In this document: positions 12,168 through 23,105 of the stretch, in pieces | How the letters are laid out: each line of letters starts with the position of its first letter | How positions within the stretch are numbered: the first letter of the stretch is position 1 | Assembly (NCBI GenBank): GCA_005281725.1 | Contig: SSBO01000012.1 | Span: 4,311,021 to 4,375,020, forward strand | From: Wuchereria bancrofti | Taxonomy: Eukaryota > Nematoda > Chromadorea > Rhabditida > Onchocercidae | Reading direction: 5' to 3' | Length of the DNA: 64,000 bases | Program-made: the position numbers and the translations under genes | The notes under the pieces: generated by a model | Seen by the model: only the letters and a program-made list of their open reading frames with translations | Told to the model about the DNA's origin: nothing | Database searches by the model: none

Positions 12168-14817
12168 ATGGCACTGTCTACTGACGATTTCGTGGAACAG
12201 TCATGCGGAGGCAGGTCCTCACTATTCCCATATTTCCCAATACGCAGTCTCTTTTGTGCCTCTGTAGGCGGCAACATTGGTATGCTTTTTATTAGCATTC
12301 TTCTTTCACTACAGGGAAACTTTAATATGTTTTTGTCTCATCAGTTTTATGCAAATGGCAGGTAAAAAGATCGGTTAATACTGTTAAGACTAGCAAGATT
12401 TTATCAGTGAAACTGACAGATATGCATAGCATTATAATATTGGAAGAAAAGTGAGATAGTATAATACTGTGAGTTAAATGTACCCGCACTGGTAGTAGAA
12501 GGATAGAAACTGAGGGAATGGAGGAACTCAGTATGAGATGTGCCTGTTTTGCCGTGGGGTGTTATTAGAATAGTAGTCTAATAGTCCTGCAAATACTTTT
12601 TTAATTTGATTTTTTTTCCATGTTTGCTTTTCTCAACAATCATCGTTGTTGTTGCGGTGTAACTTTGTTTTTCATAATCGACATTTTTTTTTTCGGTTGC
12701 TAATCAAATCAAATTATGGCTAATTACAAGGTGCTGTTCCCTCTTAGCCACCGCTACTTTGAATAACTGAACAATCATGGTTGTTCTGAATGGAAAACAT
12801 CCAAAATTTAGGGAATGCATGCTTGCTTTTTTCCATTACGAGTAAACAAGTTCATGTTAACGTTAACCCAGTAGTCTTACAGATCATACTACACTAATGT
12901 GCTGAGTTTTGCTTTATTCATTTGTTGCACTATTAGGTGTTGTCATATAGTTGTACAGTTGGATTATACCACTGGCTCTCCATCCTGCTTTAGACATTAC
13001 TCTTTTTTAATCGCACTGAGCTGTTAGAAATATATTTTCGAACTTGGGATTTTTGGAATATTTTTTCTTGGGTATTGTTCGGAAGTTTTTTAGCTCTAGA
13101 AATGTGAATTTCCTTCCATACGGCTGATAGTGAATTTCCTTCCATACAGCTGGTGGCAGTACAACATCCTAATGTTCGATTGCTTTTTTTTTCTGAAACC
13201 TGCTTAGCATATAAGTTATTATACTAATGGGTTTCTTTTTTGTTTTTTGAGTGCCTAATCGATTGAAGCTTGCAGGTAAGTCTGATGAGGAAGTGGAATT
13301 TGGTTCTCTTAAATATTTTCTTTTATGTGGTGTGGGTGGAGTGATCTCATGTGGTATCACACATACGTCTATTGTTCCACTTGATCTTGTCAAATGTCGA
13401 ATACAGGTATTATGTTTAGATGGCTTACAGGAATTTCTCAATTTTATTTCGATGTTTATGCAAGTGGTGTTGATTTTTAGGTGAATCCGGAAAAATACAA
13501 GGGAATTATACAAGGCTTCCGAACTACAGTAAGAGAAGAAGGCTTTCGTGCTTTGGGGAAAGGGTGGGCACCAACATTATTTGGATATTCGCTCCAAGGA
13601 CTTGGAAAATTCGGTTTCTACGAGATGTTTAAAATTTTCTACAGTGACGTGCTGGGTGAGGTATGGTTTTTATGTTGTTTCGACAAACTTGGTTTTGTAA
13701 TGCTCCAGATTAGGTCTGTTTGGGTAGAGTTGGTTTTGTTCCATTTGTTAAACTGGTGTTTGCATGGAGTTTTTTTTTTTTTTTTTTTTTAATTTATTTA
13801 AGAAGACATCGAACAGTTTTGAGTTTTGGAAGGGATTTCTGGCAGTACTAATATTCTGTTGTTTTAGGAATTATCTTATCAATGGCGTACAAGTTTGTAT
13901 TTGGCTGCTTCTGCATCTGCAGAATTTTTCGCCGACATTTTATTGGCACCAATGGAAGCTACGAAGGTTCGCGTGCAGACGTCTCCAGGTGCTCCACCAA
14001 CGCTTCGTGGTTGTGCACCAATGATATATAGAAATGAAGGAATGACAGGTTTTTACAAAGGCAAGTAGTTGTACCAATTGGTTTTGTAAAATAGTATTTG
14101 CTAGGGTACTTTATATATTTGGTTTTGGGAAATAAGTGGAAGACAGTGAAGTGTTAGGTGTGAAAAGACTGGAGTCAAATGGTTTTTCTTCAAGTCGTAG
14201 TATACTTTCACGTCAAATATACTTGATTGATTTTTAGGTCTACCACCACTTTGGATGCGCCAAATACCTTACACCATGATGAAATTTGCGTGTTTTGAAC
14301 GTACATTGGAAGTATTATATAGGTATGTGGTACCAAAACCACGTTCTGAATGCACAAAGCAAGAACAGTTAGTAGTTACGTTCATCGCTGGATATATTGC
14401 CGGGGTGTTCTGTGCTATCGTTTCTCATCCGGCGGATACAATTGTTAGTAAACTCAACCAAGATTCGGGCTCCTCCGCGAGTGCAATCGCTGGAAAATTG
14501 GGTTTTATGGGTATGTTTAAATGTGTTCTAAATTCATTGAGGTTCGATAGATATTTTAAGGATTTATACTCGACTAAAACTTTTTAGACTTGTCCAGACA
14601 GTAAACACTGAATTCTGTGAATTAAATGAAAGAACGGCCATTACTTACAGGTCTTTGGAAAGGACTTTTTCCTCGTATTATAATGATAGGGACGCTTACG
14701 GCATTGCAATGGTTTATTTATGATTCCGTGAAAGTGTATTTTAAATTGCCGCGTCCACCACCGCCAGAAATGCCGCTTTCCTTACGCAAGAAGTTGGAAG
14801 CAGCCGGAAAATTATAA
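12168..14817 (+). CDS. mitochondrial phosphate carrier (SLC25A3)
   Basis: Imports phosphate with protons across the inner mitochondrial membrane for ATP synthase. Six exons join in phase to 351 residues: 12168-12279, 13276-13406, 13481-13660, 13868-14060, 14238-14510, 14651-14817. The carrier signatures are present: [10 protein letters not shown] in repeat 1, [12 protein letters not shown] in repeat 2, and [12 protein letters not shown] in repeat 3. So are the family-typical [18 protein letters not shown] and the ending [20 protein letters not shown]. Exon 1 ([11 protein letters not shown]...) is chosen because its donor phase fits and an acceptor-like GATTAG lies 5 nt before the ATG, suggesting spliced-leader addition. 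That exon is the least certain part because of the roughly 1-kb first intron. Intron 4 (14061-14237) begins with GC, not GT. A 21-T run at 13770-13790 sits in intron 3. A decayed copy lies downstream. Confidence 0.93.
13104..13152. repeat. short tandem duplication in intron 1
   Basis: Two 23-bp copies (13104-13126 and 13130-13152) differ at one base, with a 26-bp period, inside the first intron of the phosphate carrier gene. Confidence 0.8.
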
Positions 14818-16278
14818 AACATGTTCCTGAGTAATTTGCCATTTTCCGATTATGCATAAATCTTTTTCTTCATATGCAGTTACTAGTTAGGTTTTTTGAT
14901 AGCGATGTGTTTCATATGGTTTATTAACTTGGTGTGCGAAATGCACTGCAATAGAATCTGTTTAATTAGGCGTGATAAACTATTCTGCAAAAGTCGAATT
15001 TGTGTACGACAGTGGTAACAGTGAAACATATGAAGGTTTCACTGTATATTATTAAATGAAATTTAGACTGTTTTATCTCACTTTAGGCGTTAGCTGTTCC
15101 TAACACTTTTCGGTCCTTGTATCTGGCATAAATAGGGAGTTGATAATTCTGGAGCACAACATAGCTTCTGAAATGTGAAGGCTTGATATCAGATAATATT
15201 GGAGCATGGGATAGCAGTCTGCTGTGCTGACCGAGAGTAAACTGTATGGGATTTAATAATTTGTTCTATCCATTGCGGAGTCAATATCATTAGTTTTAAT
15301 GGATTTTGGCTCCTATCTAATCGTTTTTCCATTATGACACTTGTTCGAAGCATTGGAGGAGATGGTTTGTTATTAACCATTGCTGAAAATACTATATAAA
15401 ATACTATATGTGAAAATATAGTAGCCCCTTGAAGTTTCTGAGTTCGAGATATAATTGTTGTTTGAACATAAGCCACTAATCTGTAGACAGTTAATAAAAG
15501 TATAATATAATGATGCAGAAACATGTGTTTATCGTTCTCTTAGTGATTATGGTGATCGAACTGTTCTTTTTTTCTTTGTTCACCATGATTTGAACGTGAA
15601 ATTGGAACAAGATTCTAGGAGTCATGAGAAGAGTTTTAAGATGCTCTGTTCGGAATCATGAAGTTACTGATAAACATTCTGTTTCAGTGGGAATGATAAA
15701 TGTACTAATCGAAGGGATCCATAAGGCGTCGTAAAACTAGACAAATTATCTGTGGAAGGGATTTAAATATAGAGGATGTTTCTTCAAAAAGTCCAAAACT
15801 TTTTTTTAGAACTCTATGAAGCGAAAATCCAATTCACCGGGACGACGAAATGAATAAAGTCAGGCTGTCAGATGCTTTGTTTACATGTACGTCATACGGT
15901 CCAGTTGGAGTGTGTGGGGAGGTGGGGGGAAGGGGTAACAGTTGGTATTTTGATTTATTACTTTTAAAGACCTGTCGTACAATGCAGTGTAATACCATAT
16001 TTGTCGAATATTTCATTGATTATAATGTCCTCTTTTTGCTTTATGATATATGTATTTTGAAGCACGAGTGTGTTATGTTCGGCCTTTAGTATGTTTTGTT
16101 TGGTCCCTTGTTCACACTTCGGAATTGAAAGAGGAGATAGGTAGAACATTGCTCGTCAAATCTTAAGCTAGCTGTACACTTAAGTGGCGTGTAATGGTTT
16201 TCTAAAATCAGTTGTGCTCTTCATTTCCTTTATTATAAGTACCTAGATCGCGACAGAATTGCGGATTTTTTTTTGCAA
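14818..16278. other. intergenic, no supported gene
   Basis: 3' flank of the phosphate carrier. A G-rich patch at about 15909-15940 lies within an open frame from 15850 that shows no family resemblance. I looked here for a first-repeat exon of the decayed carrier copy and found nothing convincing. Confidence 0.45.
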
Positions 16279-17105
16279 GTGAACTTAACAAAGTATGATG
16301 ATATCACTGTAGTTTTGGGATGATTAAGGAGGAAGGTTTCCCACTTTTGGAAGAAGGATATGTTCTCACATACTGTGGTTACTTATTGTAGGACTTGGGA
16401 AACTTGATTTTACGAAATGTTCAAGCTATGTTATCATTCTTCGGTATTTTTGCCTCAAATAAACGTATCAATTATTGTCTCTAGACGCTAAGTACATTGA
16501 TTTCGATTTTTCTCACAATTGAGATTAGTGTTGGATTTAGGATTAATTCTTGCTCCCTTTTAGGAAATTGCATTTATATGCTAATATCTTTCAGCAGCAT
16601 CAGTTTCAGCCGAATTCATCGCTGGTGTTTTGCTTGCTTCAGTGGAAGAGGCGAAAGCAATGGTAAAATAATACTGAATCTACCCCAAAGTTAGGAAGAC
16701 AGGTGATTTGGCGTGGTAAAAGAATTACTGGATTTTGTAAGTTTTTTCGTTTTAGCATGTAGATGTCAGCTTTTAATTGATAAGATCACTTGACAATTTC
16801 AAATTAAACCATTGTTCGGATATATATGTATTTATGAATGTTTTATCTCAACAGCAGTCTTTTTTGTTCGTGTTTGCTTATTTTTGAGATGGATATTGTG
16901 ACCATCAAAGATTTACCATTGCCAGATACGGCGATGGTAGTACGATACTAACAGGTACATAAACTGTTCTAGTTACTTTACTTTTTTTGCGTTATCACAT
17001 CGCATCTACCGACATCCAATTTTCACACGGTTGTATAGAAATTGGATCAAGATGCCAATTCCAGAACTCGGGATTATGATCAACAAACTTGGTTATGTAG
17101 GACAG
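16279..17105 (+). pseudogene. decayed tandem copy of the phosphate carrier
   Basis: Three blocks match successive exons of the intact carrier 3 kb upstream, in the same order and strand. At 16279-16440, VNLTKYDDI followed by a KEEGF-like stretch and GLGKL matches exon 3 ([19 protein letters not shown]). At about 16596-16680, AASVSAEFIAGVLLASVEEA matches [20 protein letters not shown] of exon 4. At about 16995-17105, a block ending NKLGYVG aligns with [14 protein letters not shown]...GKLGFMG of exon 5. Frames are interrupted by stops and shifts (for example TAG inside the exon-3 block), and key residues of the PxD/ExxK signatures are changed. I infer an old tandem duplicate that has lost function. 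Confidence 0.7.
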
Positions 17106-18040
17106 TATTTTTCATTTCTCATTGCTATTATTTATGAAGGTTTTATTTGCTACATTCCTGTTGGATGTAAGAGCTTCCAATTAACTAAATTCTCTTTGAA
17201 TACAGAAATATTGTAATTTTATGTGTTCTTAATTCTTGTGTATACTTTCGTAATAAGTGCAATATTTTATAGTGAAAGTATAGATTTCAAATTATTCCAT
17301 TCATAGGTTAGGAGATTTACTTCCACTTGGTTATCGTGATTGGTATGTTATCACTGCATAATGATTTACTATATTAGTATGAAAATAAGATTTTAACTGC
17401 TTCATCCACGACCATCTGGAATGCCATAATTAGTACAAGAAAATTGCAGTGATGGTCTAAGCAAGGATGTTATTACTTTTTTTTTCCGTATTTGCGACTT
17501 ACATTTTTTTCTATAAGTTGTTCTTTAATTTATACTATATCTCATAAAAGTTTGAGTACTATAAAACATTGTGCTACAAACGCTTGTAACTTAGATTTTC
17601 GTAAATGTGAAAATAAATGACTTGTCCATAAATTTCTCAGTGTTTGTTTGCCGTTTGTAGCAGGATTATATATTAAAATATTCTCGGTACTGTAAATGGA
17701 TAGAAAAAAGAGATGTGATTTGTAGTGATGAAATTTTGCTTCCAATAATGTTTTATAATAACATGCAAAAGAGTTGCAAAAAGTTAGGTTAAGTGTTGCA
17801 TAGGGTTTTAAAGATATAATTACAAATATTTATAACTGTTTGAGGAATAAATAGTTTTATGTATAATAGCTTTAATTTATTCAGAGATTTGGCAGCTTAG
17901 CAGTACTGCGGTGATGTTGTTCTGCTGAGTCGTTATCGAAATAAGTTCGACATAATACTAATTTGTACAGGATGTTGAAGTCTTGGTATCCTGCAGTAAC
18001 TTTTCGTTGTTACTGGTTGGTTGTTTTAGGAAATTAAGAT
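17106..18040. other. intergenic or undetected 5' part of PIGQ
   Basis: T-rich sequence without a convincing exon. The N-terminal third of PIGQ is poorly conserved between phyla, so one or more of its first exons could lie here unrecognised. Confidence 0.35.
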
Positions 18041-19910
18041 TTGAAATGGATTTTGCAGGACAAGGTATTGTTGGACGAAGGAATTCGCAGAAATGTCTGC
18101 TGCGCTATATCAGTTATCCGTTCTGATCTCGTCATTTGCAAAATACTCCGCAGTTGTTTCCAGACTACAATGCAAATGGAAAGGTTCGTGTCGGTCGGTT
18201 TTTTTGCAAATATTCCGGATTAATTTATGTAAACTACATCAGCACGCAATATAAAAAATTCTTTAGGACACAGCGTCAAATTCTGGATACTATCATTGGT
18301 GTAACCGTTTGGAAAGAGCTGACGGAAGTCGATTTTTTTTCTGATTACATTTGGGATGGACTTGCAATGATGATTACTAATCTAGAGAAGGTTGTCTTTT
18401 CATTTAGATCTGCAGATCACTGAAGTGGCGGAGTATAAGTGGAGAAAATATCCTGACCAGAGAATTCTAAATAATTTAAATAATGCTGGTGAAGAATTCT
18501 GAATGATTTAAATAACGCTGAGGATTTTTAGCTGATACGCTGGCTCACAACGTATCCCGCTGGCTTAAAATTAAATGCTCATTTGAATGCCATATTATCA
18601 CAGTTCTTTGTATATCATATCTACTTATGGCAAAGTAAGCTGAAATTAATTTGAGATTAGTGATTTCTATTACTTTTTATTTGTATGTTAATACATGCAG
18701 CCTCAGGAAAGAAATTTTGAATCTCAGGAGGTTCAAAGTCTCATGAAATTTGAATCTCAAGAGGGATTCAGAAATTCTAGAATCACCAAGTTCAAAAGAT
18801 GGTACAGTTTTTCAATTAAACTGATACACTTGTTTTTCAGCTTATTTATCAGTAGCAAGTGTTTACATTGGATTTGGTTTCATATCTTTATCGTGTTTCT
18901 TCGGCTTATCTGTTTTTTTCGCTGCTTTATCTGATCTCCTTCGGCTACTCACCGTGCACATATACTGCTTTCATATTTACGCTTTCAAGCAAGTGCTATT
19001 CCTGTTTTGTACAGTAATTGAAAGTGAGCATTTTTGTAAGGAGTGCAAAACGACTGTTTCACTTCATTCCCAATCAAGAATCTCTTCCAGGTTGGCCACA
19101 CTGTCAGTAATGTCAATAAAATCACTTTGGAGATTATTTCGTGGACGGAAATATAACCCGTTGCGCAAGAGGGTTGATTCAGTAAAACTAGACGCGAGAC
19201 AGCTATTCATAGCTACTTTATTTTTCACCATATTACTTTTTCTTCTTCCTACGATACTTGTTTATTTCTTCATATTTTCATCGGTAGGCCTTGAATTGTA
19301 AAATTATATTTTTACGGTAACTTAGTAATACCTAACAAGAATTAAATGATATACTAATTCTGTAAATATCTCGTGAGAAAAGAAAATTTTTACTTAAAAA
19401 ACCTATCGGTTTTTATCAATACGTGTTAAATGGTTGTAGCTACATTATGGAGTGTGCGCTATACAAATGGTCCTCTCGTTGCTATCGATTGTTCAGGATA
19501 AAGTCATCTTTTGTGTTTTCAAACAGCATTATAACTGATGAGTATGTTACCTCGATGTTTTTAAAATCATATTTTCGAATTCCACTGCATCTTTACCAAA
19601 CATTGATAAAAGATAATAAATTGTATTACACTTTCCATTGTTTACAAGAAATAGATTTCTTATACGCGATTCTTATACGCGCAAGTTATTTGGAACTATT
19701 TGATCTGAACTTGTTTTGATAGCGGTTGCATTTTTCAGAAAGTGGTTACCGCGTAGTTTCCTGTTTATGAAAGATGTGACCTTCGAAATAATATACCCCT
19801 TTAGAAAATTAAAAATTCTTCAGCACTTCCCCTTGTGGGTAGTAACATGCAATTATCTTTACCAAAAGTTATTCACAAGGAAATTCCACTTGGAAGAGGA
19901 ATCCGCCTAA
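18041..19910 (+). CDS. PIGQ: PIG-Q (GPI1), GPI-GlcNAc transferase subunit
   Basis: A multi-span ER membrane protein that stabilises the complex transferring GlcNAc from UDP-GlcNAc to phosphatidylinositol, the first step of GPI anchor synthesis. Firm exons are 18267-18390, 18532-18634, 18841-18988 and 19091-19283. They encode LIRWLTTYPAGLKLN, FFVYHIYLW, ALSDLLRLLTVHIYCFHIY and SLWRLFRGRKYNPLRKRVDS, then ATLFFTILLFLLPT, which follow the human order closely. An upstream exon near 18055-18190 encodes a hydrophobic segment (SAALYQLSVLISSF). The last exon is probably about 19740-19910 (VTFEIIYPFRKLK...YQKLFTRKF). The exon between 19283 and 19740 and the true start are unresolved; 18041 is only the first ATG of the region. 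The intron at 18989-19090 starts with GC. Confidence 0.85.
18461..18520. repeat. imperfect tandem repeat in PIGQ intron
   Basis: Two 28-bp copies (18461-18488 and 18493-18520) differ at three positions. They lie between the exon ending at 18390 and the exon starting at 18532, close to the acceptor. Confidence 0.8.
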
Positions 19911-20256
19911 AAGATGAAGGATTTTCAATAATTTTTTATTTCATACCAAATTCTCATGAATTCCGAAGGAACTGAGACTATCGGGATCATGACACGAACT
20001 GTTACAAGGACACTGTCTATCAAAGCTTAATCCTTTTAGGCTGCGATCTCCCGTCTACATTCATGTTTGTTGCTGTACCCTTACCTACCATATGAATGGA
20101 CAGAATTGTAAGTTTATCCAAAACTGGAAGCAAGAACTTTTTAAAACCTGTTTTTTTCGGTAACGAGTCATATGACCCATTCACATTCTTTTAGCATGGG
20201 AGCTATGAAAGTCGAAATATTTGAGAAATCTTTTGTTCATTGAGGAATATTTCTAG

Positions 20257-20891
20257 GTTGTTATATTAATTGATGAGAAGGCTCTAGCAACGAAACCGCT
20301 TGTTATTCTAGATGTTCGACCAGAAAAACAGTTCGCTAAAGAACACATTATCGGAGGTTTATCATATTTGGCATGCACTTTAATTGTCAAAAAAGCAGTC
20401 TTACATGTAAGCATTTTAAAAAATAATTTTGGAATTTTGTAGCTGAACATTCACAAATCCTTATAAGTTGTGAACATTACGAAACAGAACCAATGAGAGT
20501 AAGATTAACTGTCTGCGGTCATGTTTATGGAGCTGATGAAGTTGTATCAACGTTTTGTGACATGGGGCATAATGTGATGCTTTTAAGAGAAGGTACAGTA
20601 TCTGAAGCATTTTTTGGTACAGCAAAAGCTCCGGTAATTTGGGTAAATAATATGTGGCGGAAATAAAATGTTTCAAATCAAAAAAGCTTGATTTCCGTTC
20701 TTCCTTCTGAATTATATTTTCAAGATTTGGACAGCTGGAGATGCTAGTATCCAGAAGAATTATTAACAACAACAAATGGCAAACCAGTTAAATTGGAGCC
20801 GTCAAAATTAGCCGTCCAACTTGCCGTCAATCGAAAATCAACTTTCGAAAAAAGTCCACTTCACCAAACTTTTCCATTTTCACAACTTTAA
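20257..20891 (+). CDS. CEP41-like rhodanese-domain protein, 3' part
   Basis: The rhodanese fold reads LVILDVRPEKQFAKEHIIG, then QILISCEHYETE, then STFCDMGHNVMLLREG, then the closing YPEELLTTTNG. This order resembles the C-terminal rhodanese domain of CEP41 (HIVGA... CERGFENLFMLSGG... FPEGLITGSLP), a centrosome/cilium protein linked to tubulin glutamylation. A phase-consistent model uses 20257-20356, 20443-20633 and 20748-20891. Reading exon 1 on to a donor at 20407 adds CEP41-like residues but breaks the frame of exon 2. Upstream coding exons are not found. A cysteine sits where active rhodaneses carry the catalytic one, whereas CEP41 lacks it. It could be another single-domain rhodanese. It lies about 350 bp after PIGQ on the same strand. 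Confidence 0.6.
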
Positions 20892-21392
20892 TTTCTGTAA
20901 CTTTTTCATCCAAAATTTCTAAAGAAGACTACGCAACAAATGCAAGCCATGAGAAACTTTTTTATAGCTGGATTCTAAAAACAACGACGAGCTCTACAAA
21001 CAAAAACAGTGTTTATGAAGGAGTGACAAGGAAACCAAACGAACAAACGTAGAGCTTGGAGACGATTCTTATGCTTTGACCTTTCGGTCAACTTTTTGAA
21101 AAAAAAATGTATCAGTTCGACGATTTGAGGATTCTAATTTTTTGAGTCGAGATTTTACATAATGGTTATGGTTAATCTAATGCTCCCACACAAAATCAAG
21201 GATAGGATACCTCAACAGAGCATCAAAAGTGTATACTAAAGATTAAAACTGGTTCCCAACACAGACATCTCCAAGGAACATTTCGACTGCAGCATTTCAT
21301 TTCACTGAATATTTCGGTAATTTGACAAAATGAATGCAAAAAACTATTGGACCATTCCTAAAATAAGGTATATTTACAATAAATAAAATTAT
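20892..21392. other. convergent intergenic spacer
   Basis: Lies between the 3' ends of the CEP41-like gene (+) and NDUFB11 (-). Nothing else is recognised. A run of A's is present at about 21102-21108. Confidence 0.5.
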
Positions 21393-23105
21393 TCAAATGA
21401 TAATTTCAAAGTTCTGAAGCTCCTCATCCGATGGCAGAACAATTTTGTCTGGTCGAATCAAGTCTTTGCTGATGTATGGTAATCCTGCTTTTTCCCTTCG
21501 TGCCATCTCCAAATGAGCCTCTCGATATGCCCAATCCCTTGCTTGTGGCCTGTAACAAACTATAACTATTACTGCTGCTTATCAGAAAAAGATACGGCTC
21601 TTTTGAGAGGCTTGCAAAATGCTTTTTCCATGTCACGAAAAACTTTTTGTGAATATTTCAAAAATCTGTATATGATGTAAGCTTGTCTAAGCCTACATTT
21701 TTCACTTACTAACACCTCTTAAGAACAATAACAGCAATGGACTTATCAGCAAACGAGGATTGCTGTTTTATGAAAAGTAAATTACAGTTCTTTTTAATAC
21801 TTGAAATAAACGGTAAGAGCAGAGGAAACTAAAGCATGCTGACATAATCAGCTAGTTCAGAAGATTATCTGTAAAATTTGGACATTTGAGCGGAGGAAGA
21901 CTCCCGAAAAAACTTTCTTCTAAAGTACTACAAAGTGCTTATCAAAGTTTAGCACCAATAGGAACGAGAGAAATGTTCATAAAAAAAAAAAACAAACCAA
22001 TCGGGAGCAGCATATAGGATGTACAGCGTCACCCAACTAACCATTATTGTTAACAAAACAAACATGTACTGATGAAATTTCAACCAATCTGCATGTTCAT
22101 CATAGGGTGATAAACCAAACCAAATCCAGTTACGACGCTATAAATTAAGGCAAGACATCCGCGAAAAGATTTTGAAGTTTTATTCCCTGATTTGAAAGGA
22201 AAGCACCATTATTTGGAATTAAGAAATTATCAAAACGAACGATCTGGCCGCCCTGATCTTTTGCCAGTGGTCTTCTCCAGCCATCACCAAATAGCCAATC
22301 CAGACGACTACCATTTAATTTCGGCCACGGATTTTCATATGCATAAGAGTCTGAACCAGGTCTAAAATAATGCACATTGAGAAGCGTTCTCACGCTAAAA
22401 CAATCACAAAATATCGATATAAGAACCTCTTATATTACTACCTCAAAATAATTTTCACACGAAATGATTTTTGCGAGCAGTGTAATCCTTTACTGAAGAG
22501 CGTTTTTGATTTAGCTTGCAACCAATTAAATTTAAAAAATCTACAAACCTACTTGGCAAACTTCCACAGTCACACATTAATCGCCACTAAATTGTGTCTC
22601 ATTCTTTTAGTACACAGCCAAAGATTGCAATTTGATCTTCATAATTTTTTCCCTTCGTTCGAATTTTTCAGTCTTATGTGAAGTATTTTGGTCAGCAACA
22701 CATTTGCAACGAAGCAAACAAACAAAATAACATAACATCATACCCACTGTTAAATATTTTTATAACAAAAGAGTACTACTCTTCTCTGTTCTGCGATTGA
22801 TTTGGATGTTTTTATGACTGTCTTAACAAAGAAGCAACCAAGTGTATAACTAGATGAGATCCTTTTTGAACTTGAATAGTGGTTCCTGGGTGGTATGAAA
22901 TACTAGAAAATAAGACCTATCGAAGTTTTCTGTATTCTGCGGTGCTAACAAATGATAAAGCATAAAAGCCTTGATGAACTCACCTGTAATTTGCTGGCTT
23001 CATTTCAATATTCTCTTGACCGTTAGCTCCGTGCGAAACTGCCGACGATAGCCTCAGGAAAGTGACAGAGATGGTACGACGATAAAGTGGTAGAAATAGC
23101 AACAT
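21393..23105 (-). CDS. NDUFB11: NADH dehydrogenase beta subcomplex subunit 11
   Basis: Accessory subunit (ESSS) of respiratory complex I, a single-span inner-membrane protein. Four exons join in phase to 179 residues: 23105-22984, 22361-22241, 22137-21998, 21549-21393. The N-terminus (MLLFLPLYRRTISVTFLRLS) looks like a mitochondrial presequence. The membrane segment is YMFVLLTIMVSWVTLYILYA. It is followed by the family hallmark APDWPQARDWAYREAHLEMA, AGLPYISKDLIRPDKIVLPS and a C-terminal DEEL, matching the human tail ([20 protein letters not shown]... PEDE). The donor at 22241 (ATC|GTTCGT) is weak but gives the right phase; the open frame beyond it to 22145 is judged intronic. The gene is convergent with the CEP41-like gene. 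Confidence 0.85.

Noticed and set aside
15850..16089. Possible exon-2 remnant of the decayed phosphate carrier
   Set aside because: Shared G-rich look only; no run of aligned residues beyond chance.
22145..22240. Continuation of NDUFB11 exon 2 to a stop
   Set aside because: The frame stays open past the donor, but the next exon joins in correct phase only from 22241, and the membrane segment and C-terminal hallmark lie in the later exons.
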